Assembly: GCF_002865645.1 (NCBI RefSeq)
Contig: NW_020194555.1
Location: 2,382,288-2,446,287, forward strand
Length of the DNA: 64,000 bases
Direction: 5' to 3'
Source of the DNA: Hyaloscypha bicolor E
Taxonomy: Eukaryota > Ascomycota > Leotiomycetes > Helotiales > Hyaloscyphaceae
Shown: positions 48,426-58,897 of the stretch, piece by piece
How the letters are laid out: the number at the start of each line of letters is the position of its first letter
Position numbering within the stretch: the stretch's first letter is position 1
The notes under the pieces: generated by a model
The model's database searches: none
Told to the model about the DNA's origin: nothing
Seen by the model: the letters and a program-made list of their open reading frames with translations, nothing else
Position numbers and translations under genes: made by a program

Positions 48426-48512
48426 GACGAGTTTAGGGCCGCTCTACTAAAATTATTACTAGCGGCCCTTCGCAAGCTCCGGGGCTAGTAATAATTTTGC
48501 CCTAAACTCGTC
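48426..48512. repeat. Hairpin element, copy 3
   Basis: 87-bp palindrome: perfect 14-bp outer arms GACGAGTTTAGGGC and GCCCTAAACTCGTC (48426-48439, 48499-48512), perfect 15-bp inner arms AAAATTATTACTAGC and GCTAGTAATAATTTT, centre GGCCCTTCGCAAGCTCCGG. It is directly adjacent to the 5' end of the Helitron on its left, so two elements abut head to tail. Confidence 0.95.
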
Positions 48513-48529
48513 CCGAGTAGTTTTAAATA

Positions 48530-50200
48530 ATACTTTCTTAGTAATAAACTTTTTATAAACTTTTAATAAATTATATAAGAAAGAAAATAGGTTATAAATA
48601 TATAAAATTATTTAAAAATAAGCTAAAACTATTCTCTTAATTAAAATTTAAAATATATAAATTATTTTTTTTTAAAAAAAAACAAAAGTTTATTAAGCTT
48701 TATATAATATTTTTACTTTTAAATTTAATTTCTTTTTAAAATTCTTTTATTAATATTAAATAATATTTTTCTTTAATATAAAATATTTATATAAATTTAT
48801 TTTAAAAAGTCTTTAAATATAAAATAAAATTCTATATATATAAAAGACTTTATATTATTAAATATATTAAAAATATAAATTATTTTTAACATATTTAAAG
48901 ATATATTATTTAATTTGAGAATTTTAATTTTATAAATTCTTAAACTTTAAATTATTAAAATTATTAATTATATATTTTAGTTATTTATATATATAAAAAC
49001 TTATATTTTATATATTTAGTTTAATTTATTTTTTGTTTTTTATTTCTAATATTAATTATATAAAAAAATTAATTAAAATTTATAAAAAGCCTTTTTATTA
49101 TAATAAGAAATAATAGTATTTTTATAAAGCTTTTTTATTTTTTTATTTTATCTTATATTTTTTTTATATAAAATATTCTTTTAATTTATATTTTAATTAA
49201 ATATATAATATTAATATAATTCTTTTAAATATTAAATAAAATAAAATAAAAATTATTTAATATATAAGCTTATTCTATATTATTATAAAATATATAAAAA
49301 ATATCTTATATATTAAAATTTATAATTATTAAATCTTAATAATATAAGTCTAATAAAATTAAATTTTATAATATAAGTATTTTAAATAAAAATAAAAATA
49401 AATAAGTTTAAAAAATTAATTTAAATATATATAAATTATAAAATAATAAAAGTTTATTAAGCTTTATATAGTATTTTTATTTATTTTAATAAATTCTCAT
49501 TTTTAATTCTAAATTCTTTTATTAATAAGTATTATATAAAGAAATTTATTAATATTAAATAATATTTTTCTTTACTTTTCTTTAAATATAAAAATATATT
49601 TTAATAAATCTTTTAATATTTTAAGTTATTTATAAGTTTTTAAAATAAATTATTATTAAAAGTTAATAAGTTTTCTTTAATATAAGTTTATTTTAAAAAA
49701 AAGTTTTAAATATTAAATATAATTTTTATATAATAATTTTAGAAGACTTTAATTAAAAGAGCTTTTTAAAAGAAATTATATTATTAAATATATTAAAAAT
49801 ATATTTCTTAATTTAAAGGCTATTTTAATAAATATTTTAAGTTATATATTTATTTAATTTATAAAACTCTTTTTTATATTATATTATATTTTCAAATAAT
49901 TAATTTTATAAATTCTTAAACTTTAAACTTAAAATAATTTCTTTAAATTATTTAAATTATTAATTATATAAATATTAAAGTCTTAAATTTATTAATTATA
50001 TATAAGAACTTATATTTAATATTTTGAAATTAGTTTATTTTTATTTTTTATTTCTAATATAAATTATAAAAAAAAAATTTTTATAAAGCTTTCTTATATC
50101 TTTTTTTTAATATTTTTTTCTAAGCCTTATTTATATTTATAAAGCTTTTTACTTTTTTTTATAAATTATTATAGCTTTTTCTTATATATATAAAACTATT
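48530..50200. other. AT-rich interior of the short Helitron
   Basis: Long poly-A/T runs and TA words. Two segments (about 48660-49080 and 49440-50060) contain similar phrases such as AAAAGTTTATTAAGCTTTATAT and TTTTATTTATT in the same order, so an internal duplication is likely. No gene. Confidence 0.5.
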
Positions 50201-50600
50201 ATTTATATAAATTCTTATAATATTATATATATATATATAAGGTTTTTTTCTCTCTTTTTATAAACTTTTTAAAGCTTTATTTATATTAATAAAATTATTA
50301 TAGCCTTTACTTTTTCTTTTATAAGCCCTTTTAAGTTTTACTTACCTCTATAAGTTTCTTATTAATTATACTTTTATTTATAGTTTTTTCTTAATTCTTA
50401 TTTTTATATTTATAAAGCTTTTTCTTTTTTTTTATAATTTATTATAGCCCTTTCTTTTATTTATTATTTTTTATAAGCTATCTTATAAGCTTATAAAGCT
50501 TCCTCTTTTCTTATATAAAACCTTATACCCTTATTCTTATTTATAAAGCTTTCTCTTATACCCGTAGAACTTCCCTTAAGCTTGCTAGGCATTAGAATAG
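50200..50600. repeat. RIP-mutated copy of the ~50-bp minisatellite
   Basis: Units such as TATAAAGCTTTYTCTTTTCTTATA and AAGCCYTTAT repeat in the order of the C-rich array at 41640-42240, with most C changed to T. This links the two Helitron-type elements. Confidence 0.65.
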
Positions 50601-50611
50601 TAGTATATAGT

Positions 50612-50940
50612 ATGCAAGAGTTTTGGTGTTCCTCACGTGACTTGGATTTTTAGGGAGTCCCGAGAGCTAGCTAGAGCCTTGAGAATCCCCCCCCCCTCCT
50701 CCCGAGCTTTAAAAAATCGTAATAAAAGCCCCTCGCATTCCAGAACCACTAAAATATAGAGAAAGGTACTTGAGCTTCTCCTCTCTAATCCCCAGCTATG
50801 CCCTAAGGATTTGGACGTAATCGCATTCCAATGCGCGATTCCCTAGAAGGGGGAGATTCTGGTGTTCCTCACGTGACCAGTATTTTTTAAGAAGCCCTGC
50901 AAGCCAACCGCTTAAGGGTGGTCCAAACGTACGATAATAT
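50612..50940. repeat. Helitron 5' subterminal repeat, copies 2 and 3
   Basis: A ~250-bp unit (50612-50862) beginning TTTTGGTGTTCCTCACGTGAC, followed by a second start of the same unit (about 50863-50940, TTCTGGTGTTCCTCACGTGAC). The second part matches the end of copy 1. The right end of homology, near 50940, fixes the 5' limit of the short element. Contains CACGTGAC boxes and a run of ten C. Confidence 0.85.
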
Positions 50941-51706
50941 AAAGAAGTGAAGAAGATAACCCTACTAAAATCAAGGTCTTTTATAAATTTTTCTATTTAG
51001 CCACTTCTCTGAACTATTATATAATTAGCTATAGTATCTCTTATTCTTTACTATTCCCTATTATTACCTAAATTAGAAGAGATATTATTTTCTAATTTAC
51101 TATCTTCTTTATTATTCTCCTTCTTCTCTTTTATTACCTTCTAACGACAAGGATGTGATAACTGTGGATACGAAAGAGATTCCTTCGATTATCGTACAAG
51201 AACCAAATGAGGATGATAGAAAGATGGCCTGCGCATGTTGCGTCGGAACTTGTGGATGGAAAGTTAGTACCACTTGTGGACTCAGGACTGGAGAGGACCT
51301 CTTGTTAAGTTGTAATTGCAGAAGGAGTGGATCGAAAAGGATGGGAAGTCGAAGGGATTGGACGGGAACTGTAACTGTATTCGGGGCTGTAGAGAAGAAC
51401 CCTGTCTTGTGGTATCATATAATGGAGGAGAATTAAAGGAGACCAATATAAAGAAGACGGCTTTATCAGATAGATACTGAAATTGGAAGGTAGCAATGCT
51501 GCTACGAAGATCACGGTATAAAGTGACGGGATTACAGGGCATTTGTGCTTTACAGCACTTCGGTATCTGTTTTTAGTATACTCGGTCACTAAATTTACCC
51601 TATAATTCTAGGCTATTGCCCTAAAAGCACGCTAGAAAGCGGGAGCTAGGGGTACCACACCTTTTTAGGGCTCCTCCCCTATACTTACAAGGAACACCTC
51701 GCTAAA
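50941..51706. other. Unassigned DNA between Helitron and piggyBac elements
   Basis: The first 200 bp are AT-rich. At 51155-51436 a 93-codon plus-strand frame contains several Cys (CACCVGTCGW, LRTGEDLLLSCNC), but it overlaps a 94-codon frame on the minus strand and I do not recognise it. It could be the broken end of a gene. About 51497-51545 is an inverted match of 54078-54122, on the other side of piggyBac. Confidence 0.4.
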
Positions 51707-51859
51707 GAGCCCTATCCCTTTGTCCGGTGAGACATAGTCCATACTAGCAAAGGGGGGTTCCGGGACTAAACCAGGGGGTCCTGTACGGCTCACCTAGTAT
51801 AATATTATATACCTTTATATATAAATTTATTAGTAATCTATATCATATAGATGAAATCG
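51707..51859 (+). repeat. Left TIR of piggyBac
   Basis: 153 bp, from GAGCCCTATCCCTTTG to GATGAAATCG. The right TIR in reverse complement matches it with small indels (for example a longer G run) and transitions. Confidence 0.92.
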
Positions 51860-53042
51860 CATCTAATAGTACCTCTCTAGTATATATTTATATAGCCAGT
51901 AATAGACTATTCTTCCAGTCCACTTCTAAAAGAGCCTAAGGAACTAAAAAATACCTAATTACTTGTAAATATACTTTATAAACTTGGTCTAATTATAGAC
52001 GTTTCTTATAAGCCTTTCTAACCCGAACCTAATTAAATACCGAGAGCTATTTTACCTCTTACCTTCCCTCCAAAACCATACCTATTCGATTACTTTAGCC
52101 TATTCTTTATTTGCGAGCTTTTTTAAACAATTACTATAAATACTAATTAATATGCGAATATATAGAGAATATATATAGTAAAGGAAAGGGTACGAGAATG
52201 GGCAGATTTGTTTCTAGAGAAATTATATGTATTTCTTGGGGCTATTATATATATAGAAGTATATAATAAGTCTTAAGTTAAGATATATTAGAATTCAGAC
52301 TTTAATAGAAGTCCTCTATACTTAATTACAAACCATATATTATTCTGCTGCTTTGAGTAAATTAAGCAGTATTACTATATCTCGTATCTTAAAAATAATA
52401 AGCAAAATGAATATTACTTACCAAATAATAAGTTTTAGTAATATAAGCTTAAACCTCTTGCTTTCTCTATACGAGCTTTCTATTAGCTTTTATATTCTCC
52501 TTCTTCTAATATTAGTATTAACGAACTTATAGTATAGTACTTTAATAGATATATTTTTTCCTTTTTTACCCCACTATTCTACTAATTATTTTAGATCCTT
52601 ATATATATATAAGATGCCCAAAAAGCCAATTAAACAAGGGTATAAGATCTATAGACTCGCGGATTACAGATATATATATAATTGGATTTAGAGCTTATAA
52701 GAGAAAGGATTCCAAAAAATAACTCTCTATCTAACCCTTATAAATACCGGTTCTCTTATACAAAATCTGGCACTTTCCCTCCCGTACTACTACCTTATAA
52801 TATATCTCAATAATTACTTTATCTCTATATCCTTATTTTCAGAGCTATAAGCCTGTAGATTTGGTATAGTAGATATTACTCGCCTATATAAGCTATTTCT
52901 ACCGGAATTATTAGTAATTAAAAATCGGTTTACTATAAAACTAGAATAGAATACCTTACTTACGGCAGTAATTTAGGACGTATTTTGCTTAGCTTGGCAA
53001 GATAATAATATTATCTTAGCTTTAAGTAATATTTATACTATA

Positions 53043-53276
53043 TGTGACGGCTGGTGTCACATGGTTGGTTTCAGCCAAAGGGGTTGGTTTCAGCTAAGGT
53101 TCCAAGCTATGGTTCAAACCAAGCTCGCTTCCAAAGCTCGGCGTTTCAGTAGTCTTGGCCATACCTACTTATCCACTGCCACACCTCACTCCTTCTCTCC
53201 TTAGCTTTAGATTCTCAAGACATAGGAAATCATTGATCTTTGAGCCTCGTTCCATTACTCTGTTCCTGCCGTTACA
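53043..53276. repeat. Unmutated solo LTR nested in piggyBac
   Basis: 234-bp GC-balanced insertion that starts TGTGACGGC and ends GCCGTTACA, flanked by a perfect 5-bp target duplication CTATA (53038-53042 and 53277-53281). The transposase frame can be followed on both sides of it. It belongs to a different LTR family from the 298-bp LTRs. Since it is not mutated while its host element is, it inserted after RIP or escaped because it is short. Confidence 0.92.
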
Positions 53277-53881
53277 CTATAGATAAAGCAGAGAGCTAGC
53301 GGGTAAAGGAGAGAAGGCGTCCTGTAAAGACGTCTATAAATAGGCGAATTATACGGGAGGTTTTTGGCGAGTTACTAATAAAGAAGCTTCAGATTCCTAG
53401 CTTTATTAATAATTATAATTAATATATAGGAGAAGTAGATCTTATAAATTAATTTAGGGAGGTATATGAGAGTTATAAACCTACCTTGAGAAATTAGTGG
53501 CCCTTATTCTACTAGTTAATTGAAATAACTTATATAAATAGATATAGGCTATATTAATTGCATATGGACGGGAATAGGCGTTTGCTTATATACTTGCAAT
53601 TTAGAACCGAGCTTTATTATAAGCTTTTAGGGTATTCTATAAGAGCAAAGATCCGGCGATTACAAGTGAACTTGGGAGGAAGGAGGGTATTTAATCCTAA
53701 TACCCCGCATATATATTATTAGGAGAAGGGCCCTAAGGCTACTTATACGTAGTATTCGTACAAATTAAGGTACCAAAAGGCCTTAGGGAAAGCAGTAGAT
53801 AAGAAGGTTTAGGCGAAGAGATCATATGGTAATTATGTGTTTTATAATGTAAATCTATACAAGGAGGGGGAGTGCTGGGGC

Positions 53882-54037
53882 CGATTTCATTCAAATAATA
53901 TAGATTACTAATAAATTTGTATGTAAAGGTATATAATATTATGCTAGGTAAGCCGTGCGGGACCCCCTTGATTTAGTCCCGGAACCCCCCCTTGCTAGCG
54001 TGGACTATGTCTCACCGGACGAAGGGATAGCGGGCTC
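53882..54037 (-). repeat. Right TIR of piggyBac
   Basis: 156 bp, inverted copy of 51707-51859. It has retained more C and G than the left TIR (for example CACGCTAGC against CATACTAGC), so it was mutated less. Confidence 0.92.
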
Positions 54038-54229
54038 AAGCTACTAAATTGTGCCCTGAGGAGTGCCAAGGGTCCAAATGCCCTGTAATCCCGTCACTTT
54101 ATGCCGTGATCTTCGTATTAGCGTTCGCACATGTCATGCGCGACATCCTTCTCAGCCCAATGACCTACCTGTTATCCCTTCCTGCATCCATTCCTGTAGC
54201 GGGAGAGTCTAGCGTATTAACGAAGTGTA
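54038..54229. other. Junction between piggyBac and the 2EXR relic
   Basis: GC-balanced. At 54078-54122 it is the inverted copy of 51497-51545. A 96-codon plus frame starting near 54049 is not supported by any motif. Confidence 0.5.
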
Positions 54230-54640
54230 GCTCTGCAAAGGGGACCCGTCGTAGGGGAGACATGTTTGTGGATAATATGGTCTCGAGAAATAATGCGGGA
54301 ACCAGCGGGAACGTGTGTCGATACCACTGTTCGATTTGACGTGATTCCTGGTAAGTATGCAGCAGCGTCGGGACTTTCGCAATTGAGTAGAGGATAGTCT
54401 CGCTTTCAAGACATGAGTATCCAAGGTGGTGGACGGGCGAGCTTCCAGACCATTCGACGAAGTTCAGGGGGTAGTTTCGTGCCAAAGGTCTCCAGAGAGA
54501 TGCTGGTCAACTCCCAAGGCATCGCAAGGAGGCAATTGGAACTCGAAAATGAATCTATGCATGTAGTCGCCGTAACCCTCGCAGTCTCCACGTAATCAAA
54601 TGGATCCCGAGTAGATACCATCAGCTTCTGCTTGAAGTCG
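54230..54640 (-). pseudogene. 2EXR-domain gene fragment
   Basis: The minus strand shows the start of a 2EXR domain (LETFGTKLPPELRRMVWKLARPPP), where the frame ends at TGA. A second frame then continues with ILYSIAKVPTLLHTYQESRQIEQWYRHTFP, the ALLHVCRESR part of the domain. A one-base frameshift near 54420 therefore splits it, and the piece past LHFVN is absent. The downstream side is cut by the sequence next to the piggyBac element. 2EXR proteins are a large, functionally uncharacterised fungal family. The upstream ORF of 85 codons may be its N-terminus (54406-54663). Confidence 0.75.
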
Positions 54641-54659
54641 TGCAGCCAAATCGTCCGGA

Positions 54660-55192
54660 CCACCGCGATCGACGACCTCGTGAATCAAGAGGCGGCGTTC
54701 ATAACACATATCGCAACCGCAAGTATTCCACTCCAATCCGCAGACGTAGCAAAACTCGCCTTGGCAAGGCATCTACAACGGTTAGTGTTACTTCAAGTTG
54801 CGGGACAGAAGAAGGCTGATTTGATTGCAGCCGGCTTCAACTCAACGGCGGACTCTTCGGCAAGATTCGCTAAATTTCATTCAACCCCAAATTTTGCTGC
54901 AACGCTTCATACTTCGGACAATCTGGATGTTGAGTATTTGAGGTTAATGAGGAGCCTATTTTAGTTGTGTTGAGGAAGAGAGGATATGATTGATTGGCTG
55001 GAGGAGTTGGGGCGCCAGTCCAGCGAGAAAAGGGGCAAGACTAGGCCAAACTGGGACACGCTAGCCCAGCCGAGATTGTGATTGGAAAGGTTAAAAAGGA
55101 CGTAACGTTTCCATTCCTAGTACGTTCGGGGCCTTTAATAGGCTCGAACGAGCTTACGTGATTCCACGTGTAATTAGATTACATACAAAAGC
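54660..55192. other. Intergenic, upstream of the 2EXR gene
   Basis: GC-balanced DNA. A plus-strand frame of 110 codons (54632-54964) overlaps the 5' side of the 2EXR relic on the other strand. It has no motif and I do not count it as a gene. The part from 54965 should hold the promoter of the 2EXR gene, including an ATTCCACGTG sequence at 55161-55170. Confidence 0.45.
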
Positions 55193-56554
55193 ATGATCAG
55201 AAATCACAAGATGCTTGTCTTCTTGACACGTGATTCGATGCGAGCCACCTTCCATTCACGAAAAAGCTTCACCTCCAATATTCAAACCACAATCATGAAT
55301 TCTACAAAAGAAAGATTCAATCAACCAAACACCAAGGAGATCCCATCTTTAGATGATGGGTCCCAATTGCAAGATCAAGCATCTGGCGATATGATCGCAG
55401 GCTTGTCTGGTCTTACCCTCGACGCTGGGGCTCCACAGACCAATGGCGATCAAAACGCCACGTCTCTGGCGGCTCCTACGGACAACTCCCCAGCATTAGG
55501 TTTTGGGGGACTCCCCACGGAGATCTGCCTGATGATATGGCGAGTTCTGCTGTTGCAACCTCGAATCATAGAGATCGAGGCCAAGCCCGGCGGCGCCTGG
55601 AATCCCTTCCCCTTTCACATAGAAGACGGGGATGCATCTATGGACGATGGTAAATACATGGTATCTCACCACTCTCGAGAGCCACCAGTCATCTTACACA
55701 TCTGTCGCGAGTCCCGAGAAGAGGCACTCGATGCATACAAGTTGATGCCAATATATCTCCTCTCTTTTGACAGGATATATTTCAACCCACCTGTTGACGT
55801 CATCTACTTTGGACAAAATAGTTGCACAGAGACGATGAATGATCTTCTCGGGCAGTGCTGGGCCATGGAACGGGTCGCAGTCGACTTGAGTATGCAAACG
55901 AAGGTCTGCTGCCATGAAAATGAAGAGGATAGGGATCGCATTAGGGTGATTCGAGCTTTACATGATCTCAAGCATACCAGTGACCGCAAGGATATATTCT
56001 TCATTACAAATACAACCAGAATTACAGATATTCTAAGCCCCCAAGATAATGACTTGAAATGGGACGAGGAACGGAGTTGTGCATTTCTGAAAGACGTTCC
56101 ATCAGTCATACACAATATTGATTCTGTTGGACTTTATGCTGCACAGGACGAAGAGTTTCCTACGTCAGAGCGAATCACCAAGGAACACTATGAGGCAGAA
56201 ATTCGTCGCGTAGTCGATGGACACGCTTTGAGTGGGGTAGATGAGAATCTATGGTCTAAAGATATTCCTGCTTTCCACTTCGCGAAATTCTGCGAGCGTA
56301 AGGCCTTCTTCAATCCGCTCTCCAGGCATCGGCGTAGGGCGGCTGAAGATGCTCCTGCCCAGCCTAGCATTGGGCCAATGAAAGGAGGTCAGAATCTTGA
56401 TCCGCCGTTGTTCGACGAAGATTGGGTTCCTCCAGAGGGCTTTCAATGGGGGCCATCTTCGGATTCCGATATGTCTGATGTCCAATACGGAGCAGACGGT
56501 CCAAATGGGAACGCTTTCTACGATATATGGGATGGCTATGATCATACACTATAA
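55193..56554 (+). CDS. 2EXR-domain protein
   Basis: A single open frame of 453 codons plus stop, without introns. Residues about 100-220 form a 2EXR domain: FGGLPTEICLMIWRVLLLQPRIIEIE, then PPVILHICRESREEALDAYK and the FNPPVDVIYFGQNS end. The C-terminal third is acidic (EDWVPPEGFQWGPSSDSDMSD). The function of the family is unknown. Start choice: ATG 55193 gives a leader with a basic, mitochondrial-like stretch, but ATG 55295 (419 residues) removes it and sits after an upstream spacer. I prefer neither strongly. It has normal codon use and lies just right of the transposon block next to a 2EXR relic on the opposite strand, so the two may be old copies. Confidence 0.88.
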   Translation: MIRNHKMLVFLTRDSMRATFHSRKSFTSNIQTTIMNSTKERFNQPNTKEIPSLDDGSQLQDQASGDMIAGLSGLTLDAGAPQTNGDQNATSLAAPTDNSPALGFGGLPTEICLMIWRVLLLQPRIIEIEAKPGGAWNPFPFHIEDGDASMDDGKYMVSHHSREPPVILHICRESREEALDAYKLMPIYLLSFDRIYFNPPVDVIYFGQNSCTETMNDLLGQCWAMERVAVDLSMQTKVCCHENEEDRDRIRVIRALHDLKHTSDRKDIFFITNTTRITDILSPQDNDLKWDEERSCAFLKDVPSVIHNIDSVGLYAAQDEEFPTSERITKEHYEAEIRRVVDGHALSGVDENLWSKDIPAFHFAKFCERKAFFNPLSRHRRRAAEDAPAQPSIGPMKGGQNLDPPLFDEDWVPPEGFQWGPSSDSDMSDVQYGADGPNGNAFYDIWDGYDHTL

Positions 56555-57632
56555 AATTGGACTAGAAAGAGTTCATAAATTCAAGATCTAAGGTATCTTC
56601 TCTACATAGCAAGTGCGGCTCAACTTATGTTGACCGAAACTGTATGTTTTGTTTTTCGGCTTGCGACGACTCAACACCTCCTCGTGGTGCAGGCTGTCAA
56701 CCTATACTGTCTGGAGCATAGGGTCAAGATTGAGTCAACTGTCGATACGCTGTAAAAGCGACGCTTCATTCGAACGCTCGCACAGCGTCACACGAAGAGA
56801 TTTTCCCTTATTAATGATCCTCTACGATTACTCCTCCTTCTTCTGCCTCCGCTCATCTACACGATGCCCATCCATGATTTACACATGCAAAGGGTCTCGG
56901 CTTGAAGGTCTGTGCATAAATGAGAAGACTCACGATGCTCGCAAAGGGGAAGAAAGGATACGTCTGAGGAATCCTGCATTATTACATTGCAACTTTTGAT
57001 TCGTGAATGCAAAGGTCTGGGTAATATTGATAAACGACGCTCTGGGAAAAGTACGATATCTGCCATGATGGAAACTCGCCATGCCTGTTTATGTTGGAGG
57101 TTTGAGGAGGTTCCTGGAGCGTAAGTCAGCAAAAAGATGACGGCGACGTCGACGAAAATTATGTGGATAGAAGTCATTGCTCCGAAGCTGTATTTAACTT
57201 TTGTTGGTCCTCGTGTCTTGTACATATCTCATACGTGTTGTGTTCTTGGGAGTAGTACCCGTCGTGGTTGTGGAGTCTTCGGGTTCGAACGTTCCCTGCA
57301 CTTGCACTGTATCATCCACAAGGAAAAGCAACTGATCTTCAGATATTTTAGCTCAGCATTCAGCTGTGTACGTATTGAAGCTTGATAATACCTGTTGAGT
57401 TGAGGGCAAGTTTTTCATCGCAGGGGGGAGAAGAGCTGTCGTCTCGCCCATCGAATCAAAACGCGCCAACCTTTCAGCCCCTTTCTCCACCTTCACACCC
57501 CGCCAGGCATCCCTGTCCAGCCACTTCTTGGTACGCCACTTTTCTTCATTTCTCCCCCAGCCTCGACCACAACCTCCAAAACCCTCGACCTCCCCTCCCC
57601 TCCGCACACGCGCAGCCGACCCTCAATCAACC
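56555..57632. other. Intergenic region before XAP5
   Basis: GC-balanced. A minus-strand frame starting at ATG 57177 encodes 107 residues with a hydrophobic, signal-peptide-like start (MTSIHIIFVDVAVIFLLTYA). It has no other support and antisense or chance origin is possible. About 57400-57632 is C-rich and is probably the promoter and 5' leader of the next gene. Confidence 0.45.
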
Positions 57633-58897
57633 ATGGCCTCCAGACCGCCGTCCGGCGCCTCAACACCCAACCCACGCTTCACACCCCAAGCAAAAACCGC
57701 CGAAGACCTGCTCAGCACACAAACGGTCGGGCTCGTAGCCCTCTCGGACTTCCGCAAACGACGCGCCGAGGCACTCGAAGCCAAAGAACGCGATGCTCAA
57801 GAATTGCTCAATGGTGGGGGAGGAAGCGGTCGTGGCACACCAGGCACGGTGACACCTACTGACGGGTGAGTTCTACATTCTACTCTATATGGAAGGCAGG
57901 GGGAGGGGAATGGGGGAGAGAGACAGGACTAATGGCCCTAGCACAGTGCGTCTACACCCACGGAACCCAATGTGGTGAAGAAGAAGAAGCGCATGGTCGG
58001 GACACCGAAGCTATCGTTTGGAGTTGGTGATGAGGAAGAAGATGGCGGCGCTTCTCCTCAGCCAACGAAATCGAGCAGCGCTTCGCCGCGAGGAACGACG
58101 CCTGTCGAAGGAGGAGCTGGCGCTGGAAAGAAGAAGATGGGGGTCAATGCTGGTGTGGGCGTTGTGCCGAAGGCGTTGACGAAGTCGGCGCTGCTAAGGG
58201 AGGCGCAGACGAGGGAGAGTTTGCGGAAGGAGTTTATGGTGCTGCAGGAGGCGGTTAAGGCGACGGAGATCAGTATCCCGTTTGTGTTCTACGATGGCAC
58301 GAATATACCGGGTGGAGTGTGCAGAGTGAAGAAGGGGGATTTCATCTGGGTGTTCTTGGATAGGAGTCGAAAAGTTGGCGCGGATTTGGGAGTGGGTGAG
58401 AAGGCCAACAGCAGGAGGGAGTGGGCTCGAATTGGAGTGGACGATTTGATGATGGTTAGAGGGAGTCTCATTATACCTCATGTGAGTTCCTATTCATTCC
58501 GGCGTTTGATCTCATGCTAATATCCTTGCAGCATTACGACTTCTACTACTTCATCATAAACCACACCCTCGGTCCCAACAACCGCATTCTCTTTGATTAT
58601 GCTTCGAAACCCCCTGCTACTTCTACCGCTCCAGGTATATCAGAACCAGGAAATCTTGACAACTACAACCCTCTATCTGTTCCATCCGCAAAACCAAAAG
58701 TTACCGATGATGATCCCAAACCAGACTTGGAAGGCCTGAACGATGATCCAACGTTTACGAAAGTCGTTGATCGCCGATGGTACGAACGAAACAAGCATAT
58801 CTTCCCCGCTAGCGTTTGGCAAGAATTCGATCCAGAGAAGGACTACCAGATGGAAGTAAAGAGGGATCTTGGGGGGAACGCCTTTTTCTTCTCATAG
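57633..58897 (+). CDS. xap5: XAP5/FAM50 family protein
   Basis: Three exons: 57633-57865, 57947-58481 and 58532-58897. The phases fit and give 377 residues. Introns have GTGAGT donors and CAG acceptors (81 and 50 bp). The start [12 protein letters not shown] leads to [21 protein letters not shown], a Gly/Ser linker, a Lys-rich nuclear-signal-like VVKKKKRM, and the XAP5 domain (PF04921): [48 protein letters not shown] and [23 protein letters not shown], ending in a conserved tail ([19 protein letters not shown]). XAP5 proteins act in the nucleus and are linked with the spliceosome and chromatin. This is a typical single-copy housekeeping gene and its length is close to the family norm. Confidence 0.95.

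Larger units (their letters stand above)
48426..50940 (-). mobile_element. Non-autonomous Helitron-like element
   Basis: About 2.5 kb. The left end is hairpin copy 3 followed by ~110 bp resembling the sequence after copy 2 (ATAAACTYTTTATA, TATAAGAAGAAAATAG-type words, mutated). The right end is the 250-bp subterminal repeat. The interior (48530-50200) is very AT-rich with no Rep/helicase phrases and only broken frames, then a RIP-mutated copy of the ~50-bp minisatellite. It could have been mobilised by the protein of the neighbour. I infer this from the shared ends only. Confidence 0.6.
51707..54037 (+). mobile_element. RIP-mutated piggyBac element with long TIRs
   Basis: A 2.3-kb element with inverted terminal repeats of 153 and 156 bp (51707-51859 and 53882-54037). 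They begin GAGCCC and share CCGGTGAGACATAGTCCA, GGGGGTTCCGGGACTAAA and AATATTATATACCTTTA, differing by transitions. The interior of the plus strand reads piggyBac transposase (DDE_Tnp_1_7): VYNKS...VKIY, ITNHILFCCFE, SNISINELIVQYF, PIKQGYKIYRLADYRYIYNWI and RYYLIIYLNNYFISISLFSEL (first and second Asp sites partly changed to Asn), with TAG/TAA codons. A 234-bp solo LTR interrupts it. The usual TTAA target site is not clear at the ends. Confidence 0.88.

Noticed and set aside
1..54000. Mitochondrial or bacterial origin of the AT-rich DNA
   Set aside because: CA/TG depletion, transposons differing from unmutated copies by transitions only, and GC-balanced islands all fit nuclear RIP. No mitochondrial genes are seen.
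56857..57177. 107-codon frame with a signal-peptide-like start, a possible small secreted protein
   Set aside because: Only the hydrophobic start supports it. Codon use is not clearly coding and there is no Cys pattern typical for effectors.
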